Source: Sphingobium sp. TCM1
Lineage (GTDB): Bacteria > Pseudomonadota > Alphaproteobacteria > Sphingomonadales > Sphingomonadaceae
Length of the DNA: 64,000 bases
Assembly: GCF_001650725.1 (NCBI RefSeq)
Contig: NZ_LXVX01000003.1
Span: forward strand, 124,001-188,000
Direction of reading: 5' to 3'
Position numbers and translations under genes: made by a program. Every line of letters begins with the position of its first letter. The first letter of the stretch is position 1. The notes beneath the pieces were generated by a model. It saw only the letters and a program-made list of their open reading frames with translations. It had not been told where the DNA came from and did not search any database. Shown here in pieces: positions 45,457-55,157 of the stretch.

Positions 45457-46614
45457 TTAGCGAAGCAACTCGCGGGCGATGGTGTTGCGCTGGATCTCCG
45501 AAGAGCCCTCATAGATCCGGGTGATGCGGATATCGCGATAGAGCCGCTCGACTGCAAAGCCCCGACAATATCCGCTGCCGCCGAAAATCTGGACGGCGGT
45601 ATCGACGGTGCGGCTGCCCGCTTCGGTCGCGAAAAGCTTTGCCATCGATGCCAGTTCGCGGCTCTTGTCTCCCTGATCGTAACGCCAGGCAGCGTCGAGC
45701 AGGATCAGGCGAGCAGCGCGCATGTCGGTGGCCATATTGGCGAGATAGTGGCGGATCGCCTGGAATTCGGAGATGACGCCGCCAAAAGCGGGGCGGACTT
45801 TCGATTCATCGATCGCCAGCTCCAGGGCATATTCGCCCATACCGACGGCTGTTGCGCCGACGTTGATCCGCCCTTCATTGAGTCCCTCGAGGGCATAGCG
45901 GAAACCCTGTCCTTCGTCGCCGAGCAGCGCGTCGGCCGGAACTTGACATTCATCGAAGCTGAGTTCGAACACGCCGGGCGTTGCGGTGCCCATCAGCTCG
46001 ATCGTGCCGGTAACGGCGAAGCCGGGCGTGTCGGCCGGCATCAGGAAGGCGGAGATACCGTTGCGGGCGCCCGCCGTCTTGTCCGTGTAGGCGTACACGA
46101 TGATGTGTTTCGCCTTCTTGCCGTTGGAAATATAGGTTTTGCTGCCATTGATGCGCCAGCCATCGGCGTTGCGAACCGCGGTTGTACGCATGGAGCCCGG
46201 GTCGGAGCCGCTATTGGGTTCGGTCAGCGCAAACGCGATCGGAATTTCACCTGTCGCCATGCCGGGCAGCAGGGCAGCACGCTGTTCGTCGCTCGCATGA
46301 TGGATGATGTTCTTGGCGCCTGGCCCCATGAGGGGTCTCAGTTCCGTCCAGAATTGAGGGGGGAGTCGGGCAAGCTCGATCTGCACCGCCGCCTGGGCCA
46401 GCGCACCGAGGCCCAGGCCGCCATATGCCTCCGGCAGCGCCATGCCGAAATAGCCGTTATCGACCAATGTCTGGCGAACGATCGGCGGAACTACCCCGGT
46501 GGTCTGGAACTCGGCTTCATAGGGAAGCAGATCGCGAACGATGGTTCGCGTAACATCACAAAATTCCTTGATGTCATCGGGGAGTTCAAAATCCATGACA
46601 ATATCTCCGGTCAT
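45457..46614 (-). CDS. Acyl-CoA dehydrogenase
   Basis: A 385-residue FAD-dependent acyl-CoA dehydrogenase. Key features are FALTEPNSGSDPGSM and WRINGSKTYISNGKKA (FAD and substrate loop), QIFGGSGYCRGFAVERLYRD and the C-terminal IYEGSSEIQRNTIAREL, with the catalytic Glu in YEG. It makes the alpha,beta double bond in an acyl-CoA and passes electrons to ETF, encoded about 4-5 kb away. Its stop codon TAA coincides with the IS5 target duplication. It is divergent from the LysR gene. Confidence 0.93.
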   Translation of the reverse strand: MTGDIVMDFELPDDIKEFCDVTRTIVRDLLPYEAEFQTTGVVPPIVRQTLVDNGYFGMALPEAYGGLGLGALAQAAVQIELARLPPQFWTELRPLMGPGAKNIIHHASDEQRAALLPGMATGEIPIAFALTEPNSGSDPGSMRTTAVRNADGWRINGSKTYISNGKKAKHIIVYAYTDKTAGARNGISAFLMPADTPGFAVTGTIELMGTATPGVFELSFDECQVPADALLGDEGQGFRYALEGLNEGRINVGATAVGMGEYALELAIDESKVRPAFGGVISEFQAIRHYLANMATDMRAARLILLDAAWRYDQGDKSRELASMAKLFATEAGSRTVDTAVQIFGGSGYCRGFAVERLYRDIRITRIYEGSSEIQRNTIARELLR

Positions 46615-46655
46615 TGAGCGTTGATGGAAGGACCGGGCTTGGCTAGCATCTGTTT

Positions 46656-46670
46656 AATGGTCCGTCCATT
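46656..46670. promoter_or_regulatory. Inverted repeat AATGG-N5-CCATT between acd and lysR
   Basis: AATGG and CCATT, five bases apart, lie in the 104-base divergent promoter region, inside AT-rich flanks (TTTAA and TTTAAA). The core TGGTCCGTCCA is one change from the TGGT-N3-ACCA at 42332. It may bind the LysR protein encoded beside it or the GntR regulator. Confidence 0.45.
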
Positions 46671-46718
46671 TAAAATTTGTTTGGCTAGAGGCGTCACCTG
46701 GGATAGGCCTGTGCTCTG

Positions 46719-47951
46719 ATGGCTGCCGACCCATTCGACATAAACCTGCGCCACCTGCGCGCTCTGATCGCCATCGAAGAGCATGGCAGCATCACGGCGG
46801 CCGCCGATGCCGTTAGTCTTTCGCAGCCTGCCTTGACGCAGGGCCTGGCGAAGCTCGAACGGCAATTCGGCTACACCTTCTTCGAACGGCGTTCCGGGGG
46901 GATGGTCGCCACGGCGATGGGGCGCATCGTTGTTGCACGGGCGCAAGCCGCGATCGAACATCTCTCGGCAGGAGCCAAGGGACTGTCAGCCGTATTCCTG
47001 CATCCGGATCGGCTGATGACCATGACCCAGCTTCGCGCGCTGCTGGCCGTCGCGGAAGCGGGTAGCTTTGCGGGCGCCGCGAATGTCACGGGGCTTTCGC
47101 AGACGGCCGTTCATCGAGCGGTCGGTGATCTGGAGCAGGTCATCGGCGCGACGATCGTCGAGCGTCGTGGCCGTGTCGTCTGGCTCAACGCGGCGGGAAA
47201 GCGTCTCGCGCGAGGAACCCGCCTCGCGCTTGCGGAGATTTCGGCTGCGATCGTCGAGCTGGCGATCGATGGCGGTGGTGGAAGCGAACAAATCTCGTTC
47301 GGCGCGTTGCCGCTGTCCCGGCCACTACTGGTCCCGGCCGCGATGGCGCAAATGGTGCGTGCCGAGCCGCGCGCCGCCTTCAAGATCCTTGAAGGCAGTT
47401 GGCGTGAACTGGTCGAACCGCTGCGCGACGGAGTTATCGACATGATCGTCGGCGCGCTTCGTCCCTATGAGATCGCAGATCTTTACCAGTTGCCGCTGGT
47501 TGAAGATCGACTGATCGTCGTTGCCGGCAGCCAGCATCCTCTTGTGGGGCAGGAGAATCCTTCCATGGAGCAACTCGCGTCCTATCCCTGGGTCGTATCA
47601 CCGCCCAGCACGCCCTCCCGGGAGCAATGGGAACGCGTTTTCAAAGGGGCTTCTATGCCCGCAACGCCGATCGAGTGCAGTTCGGTGATGATCATAGGCC
47701 GACTGCTCTGGGAAACGAATTTCCTAACGCTGCTGTCGCCCGATCAGGTGGCACTCCAGATCCGAAGCGGACTTCTCGCGCAGATCGGCCAGCCTCTGGA
47801 AGGCACCAAGCGAACCGTTGGCATCACCACGCGTCGCAGTTGGCGGCCGACGGCAACGCAGCGCCGCTTTCTCGACATGCTCCGGGAAGCCGCGACGCAA
47901 ATGCGATCCGAGGAGAACCAGCCCGGTCTGCGAGACTCAGGCTGGCTGTGA
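46719..47951 (+). CDS. LysR-type regulator with two tandem HTH domains
   Basis: A 410-residue LysR-type protein about 100 residues longer than usual. It carries two LysR HTH domains in a row: residues about 10-68 (RHLRALIAIEEHGSITAAAD, then SQPALTQGLAKLERQFG) and 102-160 (TQLRALLAVAEAGSFAGAAN, then SQTAVHRAVGDLEQVIG). A substrate-binding domain follows from about residue 185. It is divergent from the acyl-CoA dehydrogenase and precedes the convergent aldehyde dehydrogenase gene, so it likely controls the catabolic cluster in response to a pathway acid. Confidence 0.9.
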   Translation: MAADPFDINLRHLRALIAIEEHGSITAAADAVSLSQPALTQGLAKLERQFGYTFFERRSGGMVATAMGRIVVARAQAAIEHLSAGAKGLSAVFLHPDRLMTMTQLRALLAVAEAGSFAGAANVTGLSQTAVHRAVGDLEQVIGATIVERRGRVVWLNAAGKRLARGTRLALAEISAAIVELAIDGGGGSEQISFGALPLSRPLLVPAAMAQMVRAEPRAAFKILEGSWRELVEPLRDGVIDMIVGALRPYEIADLYQLPLVEDRLIVVAGSQHPLVGQENPSMEQLASYPWVVSPPSTPSREQWERVFKGASMPATPIECSSVMIIGRLLWETNFLTLLSPDQVALQIRSGLLAQIGQPLEGTKRTVGITTRRSWRPTATQRRFLDMLREAATQMRSEENQPGLRDSGWL

Positions 47952-47962
47952 GAGGTTATGGT

Positions 47963-49450
47963 TTAGTCCAGCTTGATCCAGACGGCCTTGGTCTCGAGAT
48001 ACTCCTCGATATGATGCGGGCCTGACTCCCGGCCGAAGCCGCTCATGCCGTAGCCGCCAAAAGGTACGCCTGGATCAAGCACCTGATAGCAATTGACCCA
48101 TACAGATCCGGCGCGAATGCCGCGAGCCATGCGATGCGCTGTGGCAAGGTCGCGCGTCCACACACCACTGCCAAGACCGAACTCGGTTGCATTGGCGCGC
48201 TCCAGAACTTCTTCGATCGTATCGAAGCTGAAGCTTGCAAGGACCGGACCGAAAATCTCCTCGCGCGCGATCGTCATCGTGTCCGACACATTGTCGAAGA
48301 TGGTAGGTTGGATGAAATACCCATCGTCATAGCCCGTGCCCGAAAGACGCGCGCCGCCGACCAAGGCACTTGCGCCTTCAGCTACAGCGCCTTCCATGAA
48401 GCCGAGGATCTTTTCCATCTGAGGGCCTGAGACAACCGGCCCGATCTGTGTCTGCGGGTCCAGAGGATCGCCGACCTTCATCGTCTTCGTGAACGCGGCG
48501 AGGCGCTCCATGAATTCTTCGCGGATCGAGGAGTGGACATAGAGGCGGGTGCCAGCCGAACATATCTGCCCTGAATTGGCGAACACGGCCATGGCCGCTG
48601 CCGGCACCGCCTTGTCGAGGTCCGCATCTGCGAAAACGATGTTGGGGGACTTGCCGCCCAGTTCCACGCTCACACGCTTCATGGTAGGCGCGGCCGCGAG
48701 CAGGATTTTCTCGCCCACGCCGGTCGAGCCGGTGAACGCGATCTTGTCGACACCAGGATGAGCGGAAAGGGCGGCGCCGGCGTCGCCCTTTCCCGTCACG
48801 ATGTTGATGACGCCCTCGGGGACCCCCGCTTCAAGGCACAATTCGCCGAAGCGGAGCGCCGAAAGCGGCGTTTGCTCTGCCGGCTTCATGACCAGCGTAC
48901 AGCCGGACGCCAACACCGGACCGGCTTTCCAAACCGACATGCCGATCGGACCATTCCAGGGATTGATTGCAGCGACCACGCCAATCGGCTCCTTGAGCGT
49001 ATGTGAAAGCACGTCGCCCGGCGCCGAATTGTCCAGCGTTTCGCCTGAAATCAGCGTCGCCTGACCGGCATAGTAGCGCAGCAGCGCGCCAGCGCGCACC
49101 TTGCCGAGCACGGTCCGGCTGTAGGGCGCACCCAGGTCCAGCGTGTCGAGCATGGCGAGCTCATCGTAATGCTGCTCGACGAGGTCGGCGAGCCGCAGCA
49201 TGATGCGCTGACGCTCTGCGCCCTTCATGCGGGCCCACGGGCCAGTGAGTGCGGCGCGAGCGACCTTGACGGCGCGATCGACATCTTCCGCGCAACCGTG
49301 CGCCACCATCGCAAGCAGGTCACCGGTCGCAGGGTTGCGCGTCTCGAACCTCTTTCCCGAAAGGGCAGGGACGCGCTGGCCACCGATCAGCATATCCTGT
49401 TCGGGTGTGTCGAGCAGGGCGGGGCGGGGAGGAATGGTCATCATATGCAT
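47963..49450 (-). CDS. NAD(P)-dependent aldehyde dehydrogenase
   Basis: A 495-residue aldehyde dehydrogenase with INPWNGPIGMSVWKAGP (active-site Asn), FTGSTGVGEKI, VELGGKSPNIVFADADLD (general-base Glu) and NSGQICSAGTRLYVH (catalytic Cys). It oxidises an aldehyde to a carboxylic acid. It lies 19 bases downstream of the GMC oxidoreductase gene, whose alcohol-oxidation product would be its substrate. The acid could then be activated by the CoA-transferase. The real substrate is unknown. Confidence 0.93.
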   Translation of the reverse strand: MHMMTIPPRPALLDTPEQDMLIGGQRVPALSGKRFETRNPATGDLLAMVAHGCAEDVDRAVKVARAALTGPWARMKGAERQRIMLRLADLVEQHYDELAMLDTLDLGAPYSRTVLGKVRAGALLRYYAGQATLISGETLDNSAPGDVLSHTLKEPIGVVAAINPWNGPIGMSVWKAGPVLASGCTLVMKPAEQTPLSALRFGELCLEAGVPEGVINIVTGKGDAGAALSAHPGVDKIAFTGSTGVGEKILLAAAPTMKRVSVELGGKSPNIVFADADLDKAVPAAAMAVFANSGQICSAGTRLYVHSSIREEFMERLAAFTKTMKVGDPLDPQTQIGPVVSGPQMEKILGFMEGAVAEGASALVGGARLSGTGYDDGYFIQPTIFDNVSDTMTIAREEIFGPVLASFSFDTIEEVLERANATEFGLGSGVWTRDLATAHRMARGIRAGSVWVNCYQVLDPGVPFGGYGMSGFGRESGPHHIEEYLETKAVWIKLD

Positions 49451-49469
49451 GGGGCTCTCCTGTTCTGGT

Positions 49470-51095
49470 TCAGGCGGCTATGTTCGATTGAACGGCATCT
49501 TCGAGGATGAAGCGGGCGGCGCGCTCAGCGATCATCATGGTCGGCGCACTGGTATTGCCGCTTATGATCTCGGGCATGACAGAGGCATCGACGACGCGCA
49601 GGCCGGCGACGCCGCGGACCCGTAGCCGGCCATCGACCACGGCCATTGGATCGCTGTCGGGGCCCATCTTGCACGTGCCCGTGGGATGATAGGCGGTATT
49701 GACGATCTTGCGCAGCGCCGCATCGATCTCTGCATCGCTTTGATGTTGCGCACCCGGTTCGATCTCATTGCCGGTCATGGCGGCGAGGGCGGGCTGGGCG
49801 AAGATGCGTCGCGCCTCGCGGAAGCCGGCGATCAGCGTTTTCATGTCATAGGGGTCGGCGAAGAAATTGGGGTCGATAACCGGTTTGTCCTCCGGCCTGT
49901 TGCTTGCCAGGCGGACAGATCCCGCACTTTTGGGGCGCAACAGCTGTATGAGGCCCATATAGCCGTGCCGCCGCGGGACTGATCGCGCGTCGAGCTTCAG
50001 CCCGACCAGGAAGGTAATCTGGATGTCGGGGCGCCCGGATCCATCGGTGCAGAGGAAGCCGCCGCATTCCGCGACGTTGGAGGCCAACATGCCTTCCCGC
50101 TTCGCCAGATACCTGAAAGGGCTGGCAAGGATGCGGGGAAGAGCCTTGGGCGAAACCGCATAGGATTCGCCCGAAGGATTTTCCATTGCGACATGAACGG
50201 TGGGATGATCCTGCAGATGCGCGCCCACCCCCGGAAGGTGATGAACAGGCTTGATCCCCATCTCGCGCAGATGCTCTTCGGGCCCGACGCCCGAGAGCAG
50301 GAGCAGCTGCGGCGAATTGATGGCGCCAGCGCACAGGACAATTTCACGGCGCGCTGAGATCGTGCTCCGCGTACCGCTCTGCTCGATCTCGAGGCCAGTT
50401 GCGCGGCCGCGATCGAAGAGGATGCGGCGGACCAGCGTGTCGGCCATGACGGTCAGATTGGGCCGGTGCAGGGCAGGATGAAGGAAAGCGCGCGCGCTGG
50501 AGAGACGCGTGCCGTTTCGCTGGTTGAGATCGTAGCGGCCAAAGCCGTCCTGTCTTTCGCCTGCAAAATCATCGTTGCGATGATGGCCGGCTTCAACCGC
50601 CGCGTCGACGATAGCGGCAGCGATTGGATTGAAGGAGCGCGGTTTCTCGACATCGAGTTCGCCGCCCTTGCCGTGCCAGGGCTTGTCACCTTCATGGTAA
50701 TTCTCGACCGCCTTGAAGGCGGGCAGCACTGTGTCATAGGACCAACCGGTATTGCCGGCCTGTTCCCAGGCGTCATAATCCGCCTTCTGGCCCCGGATAT
50801 AGACACCGCCATTGATCGCGCTGCAGCCTCCGAACAGCTTTCCGCGTGGAAAATTGATCTGCCGGTTACCAATTGCAGCGTTGCCGCTGAGCTGCTGTTT
50901 CCAGTTATATTTCTCATGCGGCAGCAGGAAGATATTGCCGACGGGCATCGCGGTCTTCAGGTTCACCGGCCACTTCCTGTCCGATGGTCCCGCCTCGATC
51001 AGGGCGACGCGAATGGCTGGGTCGGCTGACAGGCGGTTCGCCATCAGGCTGCCGGCTGAACCTGAGCCGATTACGATATAGTCGAAGTCACTCAT
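49470..51095 (-). CDS. GMC family FAD-dependent alcohol dehydrogenase
   Basis: A 541-residue GMC oxidoreductase. FAD binding is shown by [18 protein letters not shown] and by [20 protein letters not shown]. The C-terminus has the active-site His in [15 protein letters not shown] and the closing motif [14 protein letters not shown]. It resembles choline, alkanol and polyethylene-glycol dehydrogenases, which oxidise primary alcohols to aldehydes. The start at 51095 overlaps the MFS gene stop by ATGA; a longer frame to 52004 is antisense-like filler. It is followed by the aldehyde dehydrogenase. Confidence 0.92.
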   Translation of the reverse strand: MSDFDYIVIGSGSAGSLMANRLSADPAIRVALIEAGPSDRKWPVNLKTAMPVGNIFLLPHEKYNWKQQLSGNAAIGNRQINFPRGKLFGGCSAINGGVYIRGQKADYDAWEQAGNTGWSYDTVLPAFKAVENYHEGDKPWHGKGGELDVEKPRSFNPIAAAIVDAAVEAGHHRNDDFAGERQDGFGRYDLNQRNGTRLSSARAFLHPALHRPNLTVMADTLVRRILFDRGRATGLEIEQSGTRSTISARREIVLCAGAINSPQLLLLSGVGPEEHLREMGIKPVHHLPGVGAHLQDHPTVHVAMENPSGESYAVSPKALPRILASPFRYLAKREGMLASNVAECGGFLCTDGSGRPDIQITFLVGLKLDARSVPRRHGYMGLIQLLRPKSAGSVRLASNRPEDKPVIDPNFFADPYDMKTLIAGFREARRIFAQPALAAMTGNEIEPGAQHQSDAEIDAALRKIVNTAYHPTGTCKMGPDSDPMAVVDGRLRVRGVAGLRVVDASVMPEIISGNTSAPTMMIAERAARFILEDAVQSNIAA

Positions 51096-52462
51096 GCGTT
51101 TGCGTCCTGCCGGCCGAGACGGGGGACATGGCCCCGCACGGAGATGAAACCAATGGCGTTGACCAGCATCAGGCCGGAGAGGACGCCGAAGAAACCCAGA
51201 TTGCCGCCGCCGATCAGGCTGGCGCCGGCCACCGCGCTGACGATCGCGCCTGCACGTCCCGCAGCACCCATCAGGCCCAGCCCCCGGGCACGCACGGCGG
51301 TGGGGAAGGCATGTGCTCCGACCGCGAACATGGCCGACTGTGCGGCGCTGGCGAAAAGGCCGAGAGCGCCGAGGCTGGCGAGGACGGCGGGCTCGTTCCG
51401 CCCGCCTTCGATGGGGAGCAGGGCGAGGACGGCGCAAACAACCGCGCCAATGACTGCCATGAAGATAAGCGTGGTACGCGAGCCGAGCCGGATGATTGCA
51501 AGAGAGGCAAACATCGCGCCGATTGTGCCGCCGACGTTGAAGCTGGTGAGGCCCAGGCTCGCGGTCTGGAGACCGAAGCCCGCGCTGAACAGCATTGTGG
51601 GTGCCCAGTTGAACATCAGGTAGATCATGAACATGCCCGAGAACATCGCCAGCGAGAGGGCAAGGCTGTCCCGCAGCAATGCACCCCTGAGAAGAGCGCT
51701 GAACGGAGCGTGCGGCGCCTGCCCGCCACGGCCGGGTGGCTGCACGGCCGCCGGGTCGGGATGGCGGATGCGACGCAGGATGGCGTCGAGCTCGACGCGG
51801 CGGTCCGGGCGCTGGGCGAGGTAACGCGGGGATTCCGGCAGGATGAACCAGAGAAGAGTGACGAAGGCGAGGGTGATGATGCCACCCAGATAAAACAGCC
51901 AGCGCCATCCCAGCACCGGCAATATCGCCGCTGCGGCGACACCGCCCAATATGCCGCCGATCGACACACAGACTACCCCGAAGGTAACGGCCACGCTGCG
52001 CCACCGCGCCGGCGTGAATTCAGCGATCATGGCGCTCGCCGTGCCGGGAACGCCTCCCAGGCCGACACCGGCTATCGTCTTGAGGAGGGCGACATGCCAT
52101 AGTTCGATGGAAAAGCCCGTGGCGAGCGTCGCGACGCCGAAAATCGCGACGCCAATCAGCAGGGCTCCGCGTCGCCCGAACCGATCACCAATCGCGCCGG
52201 AGGTCAGCGTGCCGATACCCATGCCAACAAATCCCAGGGCGAAGACAAAGCCAAGGGCATCGCGGCTGATGCCCCACTCCTTGAGCAATGAGGGGGCCGC
52301 AAGACCAAGCATTTGGTTGTCGAGACCGTCAAGTATGACGGTCGCAGCGATCATCAGGACCGCCCAAATCTGATATGAGGACAGGGGCAATGCATCGAGC
52401 ATGCCCTCTCCCTCCTGTCTCATTGCGATACCTGCCAACGGCTTCTCCTCAGTGGGGATCAT
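51092..52462 (-). CDS. MFS importer, aromatic acid:H+ symporter-like
   Basis: A 456-residue major facilitator with 12 predicted membrane segments. The first helix carries VILDGLDNQMLGLAAPSL, the acidic-helix pattern of the AAHS family, and the loop between helices 2 and 3 has GAIGDRFGRRGALL. These transporters bring aromatic acids or related anions into the cell. Translation is coupled to the GMC gene, linking uptake and oxidation of one compound. Confidence 0.87.
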   Translation of the reverse strand: MIPTEEKPLAGIAMRQEGEGMLDALPLSSYQIWAVLMIAATVILDGLDNQMLGLAAPSLLKEWGISRDALGFVFALGFVGMGIGTLTSGAIGDRFGRRGALLIGVAIFGVATLATGFSIELWHVALLKTIAGVGLGGVPGTASAMIAEFTPARWRSVAVTFGVVCVSIGGILGGVAAAAILPVLGWRWLFYLGGIITLAFVTLLWFILPESPRYLAQRPDRRVELDAILRRIRHPDPAAVQPPGRGGQAPHAPFSALLRGALLRDSLALSLAMFSGMFMIYLMFNWAPTMLFSAGFGLQTASLGLTSFNVGGTIGAMFASLAIIRLGSRTTLIFMAVIGAVVCAVLALLPIEGGRNEPAVLASLGALGLFASAAQSAMFAVGAHAFPTAVRARGLGLMGAAGRAGAIVSAVAGASLIGGGNLGFFGVLSGLMLVNAIGFISVRGHVPRLGRQDANA

Positions 52463-52513
52463 TGCCCCTTTTTATCATTCATCGGCCACCTATCCCTGGC
52501 CTCTTGCCGGATG

Positions 52514-53446
52514 CTAGATCTCGAGCACCAGGGTGGGCGTTTTCGATCCCGAGCAGCAGACCATGATCGACGTATTGGCCGCCTTCTCCTCGTCGGTCAG
52601 GAAATGATCACGATGATCTGGAATGCCATCCAGCACCTTGACCTGGCAGGTGCCGCAAACCCCCTCGGCGCAGGCAAAACCAATATCCACACCGGCACTT
52701 AGCAGTGCGTCGAGCATGGTCTCACCCTCCTCGACGGTGATGGTCTTGCCGCTTTTTGTCAGTTCCAACGTATAGCCGCCATCGGTCGCAACTTCCGTGT
52801 CGGCCGAGAAATACTCGATATGGGCGTGGCCCTTCGGCCGCGCTGCGTTCACCGCGACGAACGCATCCAGCATGCCCGACGGACCGCAGCAGTAAAGATG
52901 GGCATCGGCGGGGGCAGCGTCGCAGATCGCGCGCAGATCGAGACGTTGCCCACCAGGGATCGAATCGAACACGATGTGCGCCTGCGGGAAATTCTCCACG
53001 CGATCGACATAGGCCGCCCGTTCGGGAACCGCGGCGACATAGTGCAGTTCCCAGCTGCGGCCCAGGGCCTCGAGGCGGGAGACCATCGACAATATCGGCG
53101 TTATACCGATACCGCCACCGATCAGCACGGTGTGCGCTGCCGATTCCTCAAGCGGGAAGTTATTCTTGGGTTCCGAGATTTCCAGTATCTCGCCGACCCG
53201 CCATTTCTCATGAATGTGGCGAGATCCGCCGCGGCTGTCGATCGTATGATGCACCGCAATCTCGTAATAGCTATGGATGGCGGGATCGTTGACGAGCGAG
53301 TAGCTGCGCGCGAGGCCAGGGGCGAGCTGCAGATCGATATGTGCGCCCGCAGTGAAGGCGGGAAGCTTTTCGCCCGGCAAAGGCTCCAGGATGTAACTGT
53401 TGATACCTTCCGCTTCCCAGCGGATATTGCGAAGCTTTACGCGCAT
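52514..53446 (-). CDS. VanB-type oxygenase reductase (FMN/NAD/2Fe-2S)
   Basis: A 310-residue PDR/VanB-family reductase. Domain order is an FMN-binding barrel (AHIDLQLAPGLARSYSLVND), an NAD domain (TVLIGGGIGITPILSMVSRL) and a C-terminal plant-type ferredoxin with CAEGVCGTCQVKVLDG and a late MVCCSG. It passes NADH electrons to a Rieske oxygenase. It lies about 150 bases downstream of the Rieske gene at 53600-54916, its probable partner. Confidence 0.92.
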   Translation of the reverse strand: MRVKLRNIRWEAEGINSYILEPLPGEKLPAFTAGAHIDLQLAPGLARSYSLVNDPAIHSYYEIAVHHTIDSRGGSRHIHEKWRVGEILEISEPKNNFPLEESAAHTVLIGGGIGITPILSMVSRLEALGRSWELHYVAAVPERAAYVDRVENFPQAHIVFDSIPGGQRLDLRAICDAAPADAHLYCCGPSGMLDAFVAVNAARPKGHAHIEYFSADTEVATDGGYTLELTKSGKTITVEEGETMLDALLSAGVDIGFACAEGVCGTCQVKVLDGIPDHRDHFLTDEEKAANTSIMVCCSGSKTPTLVLEI

Positions 53447-53599
53447 CTACCTCTCCTCTTGGTGCGTAGCGCGCAGTGGCAATAAGTCTGAGACGCCATC
53501 GATCGACGCGCAGACCTTGCCCAACTCGTACCGTCACCTGTTCCTGATATATTGATGAAGGATTGGGACCGGTCATGGATAGCCGGTCCCGTTTAAAGC

Positions 53600-54916
53600 C
53601 TATTCCGCAGCCTCGATCTCATTGACCGGCCAACGCACGGCCTTGGCGAGCGCAGCCTGGTACGCTCCGGCGAGCGTATCGTTCGGATCGTGCAGGAAGG
53701 AGCCGGCGCGTGCCTTGTAGAAGACGTCGGGATTTTCGATACCCGGCGGCACCGTGCCCTTATTGGCAAACGCGCGGGCAGCCAGAAGAACCCGGCGGCG
53801 GACACGCGCGATCATCTGGTCGGTGGGCGCGAGGTTCTCGAAGCTGTGGTCGGTGATCGGACCCATGCTTTCGGTCACGGCCTGATCCTGCATCGTGATA
53901 TTGGGGATGCCGGTGAACTGATGGCCGTTGCGCTGCGATTCCCGATCGATCGCCCAGTCATTGGCTTCGCTGTCGGTCGAACGCCAGCGGCCGAACCAGT
54001 CGGTCGTGTTGGGCGCATAGCTGATCTGGTCGAAGAGCGGCGTGCCGTCCTTGAGCGTTGAGTTGTAGGCGGGGTTGCCGGCGTCCACGCCGCAGGTGAT
54101 GTCGAAAAGCATCGAATGCTCATCGTCCATCGGCACCCATGCGCGGGCGATGGCGCGGCTGACGAAGCGGTTATTGGGCGTCTGCGTCCAGAAGGGGAAC
54201 ATATAATGGGCAATGCGCCAGCTCATCTGGCCATCATCGTTCGGACGGTAGCCGCCATACATGACGCCCCAGTCGGACTGGGCGACTTCATATTCCGGTG
54301 CGCGGTTGAGCACAGTCGGGCGCATCGGATGGTCAGGTTCGAGATCGTCTGCTTCGATGCCGCCGACGTGGAGGAAGCCGACATGGCTGGTGTCGATATC
54401 TCCCTCGAGCGCCTGAAGCCAGTTGCAGTCGCGCTGCAGACACCAGATCTCGGCTTCGGGGTGCATCGTCGCCTCGATTTCCGGGAGCGGCGGCGGGGCC
54501 GCCTGGTTCTCACCCATATAGACCCAGATCAGGCCATTGGCCTCATAGGTCTTGTAGGCCTTGGCGTGCACCTTCTCCTTGAAATCCATGCGCGCGGGAA
54601 CGGACGGCATATCGACGCACTTGCCGTCGACGTCGAACTTCCAGCCATGATAAACGCAGCGGATGCCGTTTTCCTCATTGCGACCGATGAACAAGGAGGC
54701 ACAGCGGTGAGGGCAGCGATGGTCCATGATGCCGACCCGACCCGAACTGTCGCGGAAAGCGATCAGCTTTTCGCACAGGATCATCAGGCGAACCGGATCG
54801 CCATCAGCCGTCACTTCCGACGAAAGGCATGCCGGCAACCAATATTGCCGCATGAACGTCCCCATCACCGTTCCGGGACCTACCCGGGTCATATCTGCGC
54901 TGTCTGTCGATTGCAT
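53600..54916 (-). CDS. Rieske non-heme iron oxygenase, phthalate-dioxygenase type
   Basis: A 438-residue oxygenase alpha subunit. The N-terminal Rieske 2Fe-2S site is CPHRCASLFIGRNEENGIRC and CVYHGWKF. The mononuclear iron site begins with EGDIDTSHVGFLH (Asp and His). It resembles phthalate 4,5-dioxygenase and related demethylases that use a single VanB-like reductase, here the next gene. It would hydroxylate or demethylate an aromatic or cyclic substrate. It is divergent from the TonB receptor gene; the 55000 region between them must hold both promoters. Confidence 0.92.
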   Translation of the reverse strand: MQSTDSADMTRVGPGTVMGTFMRQYWLPACLSSEVTADGDPVRLMILCEKLIAFRDSSGRVGIMDHRCPHRCASLFIGRNEENGIRCVYHGWKFDVDGKCVDMPSVPARMDFKEKVHAKAYKTYEANGLIWVYMGENQAAPPPLPEIEATMHPEAEIWCLQRDCNWLQALEGDIDTSHVGFLHVGGIEADDLEPDHPMRPTVLNRAPEYEVAQSDWGVMYGGYRPNDDGQMSWRIAHYMFPFWTQTPNNRFVSRAIARAWVPMDDEHSMLFDITCGVDAGNPAYNSTLKDGTPLFDQISYAPNTTDWFGRWRSTDSEANDWAIDRESQRNGHQFTGIPNITMQDQAVTESMGPITDHSFENLAPTDQMIARVRRRVLLAARAFANKGTVPPGIENPDVFYKARAGSFLHDPNDTLAGAYQAALAKAVRWPVNEIEAAE

Positions 54917-55157
54917 GATTCAGGCTCTTCCTTGACGTTTTGATGAACGCTTGCGCAGTGACCTTATCTCAAGCCACAGCGAGGCGCGGAAATTCCAATC
55001 ATCATCGGATAGCCCGCGTCCCTGGCTGCCTCTAATCGGAACTTGGTCGTGCCATTCAAAAACCGGGACGTAGCTATTGCCGCTTGCTTCAACTTGCTGT
55101 CTTACCCCGTGACCCAAGGCGAAAAATCGCCCACACTCACAGGGGAGATGCTCGGCA

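Noticed and set aside
45409..46617. A 402-codon plus-strand frame opposite the acyl-CoA dehydrogenase
   Set aside because: A shadow of the real gene caused by high GC; no ribosome site or recognisable domain.
50984..52102. A 372-codon plus-strand frame over the MFS gene
   Set aside because: Composition rich in Gly/Glu/Asp/Ala repeats typical of antisense to a membrane protein gene.
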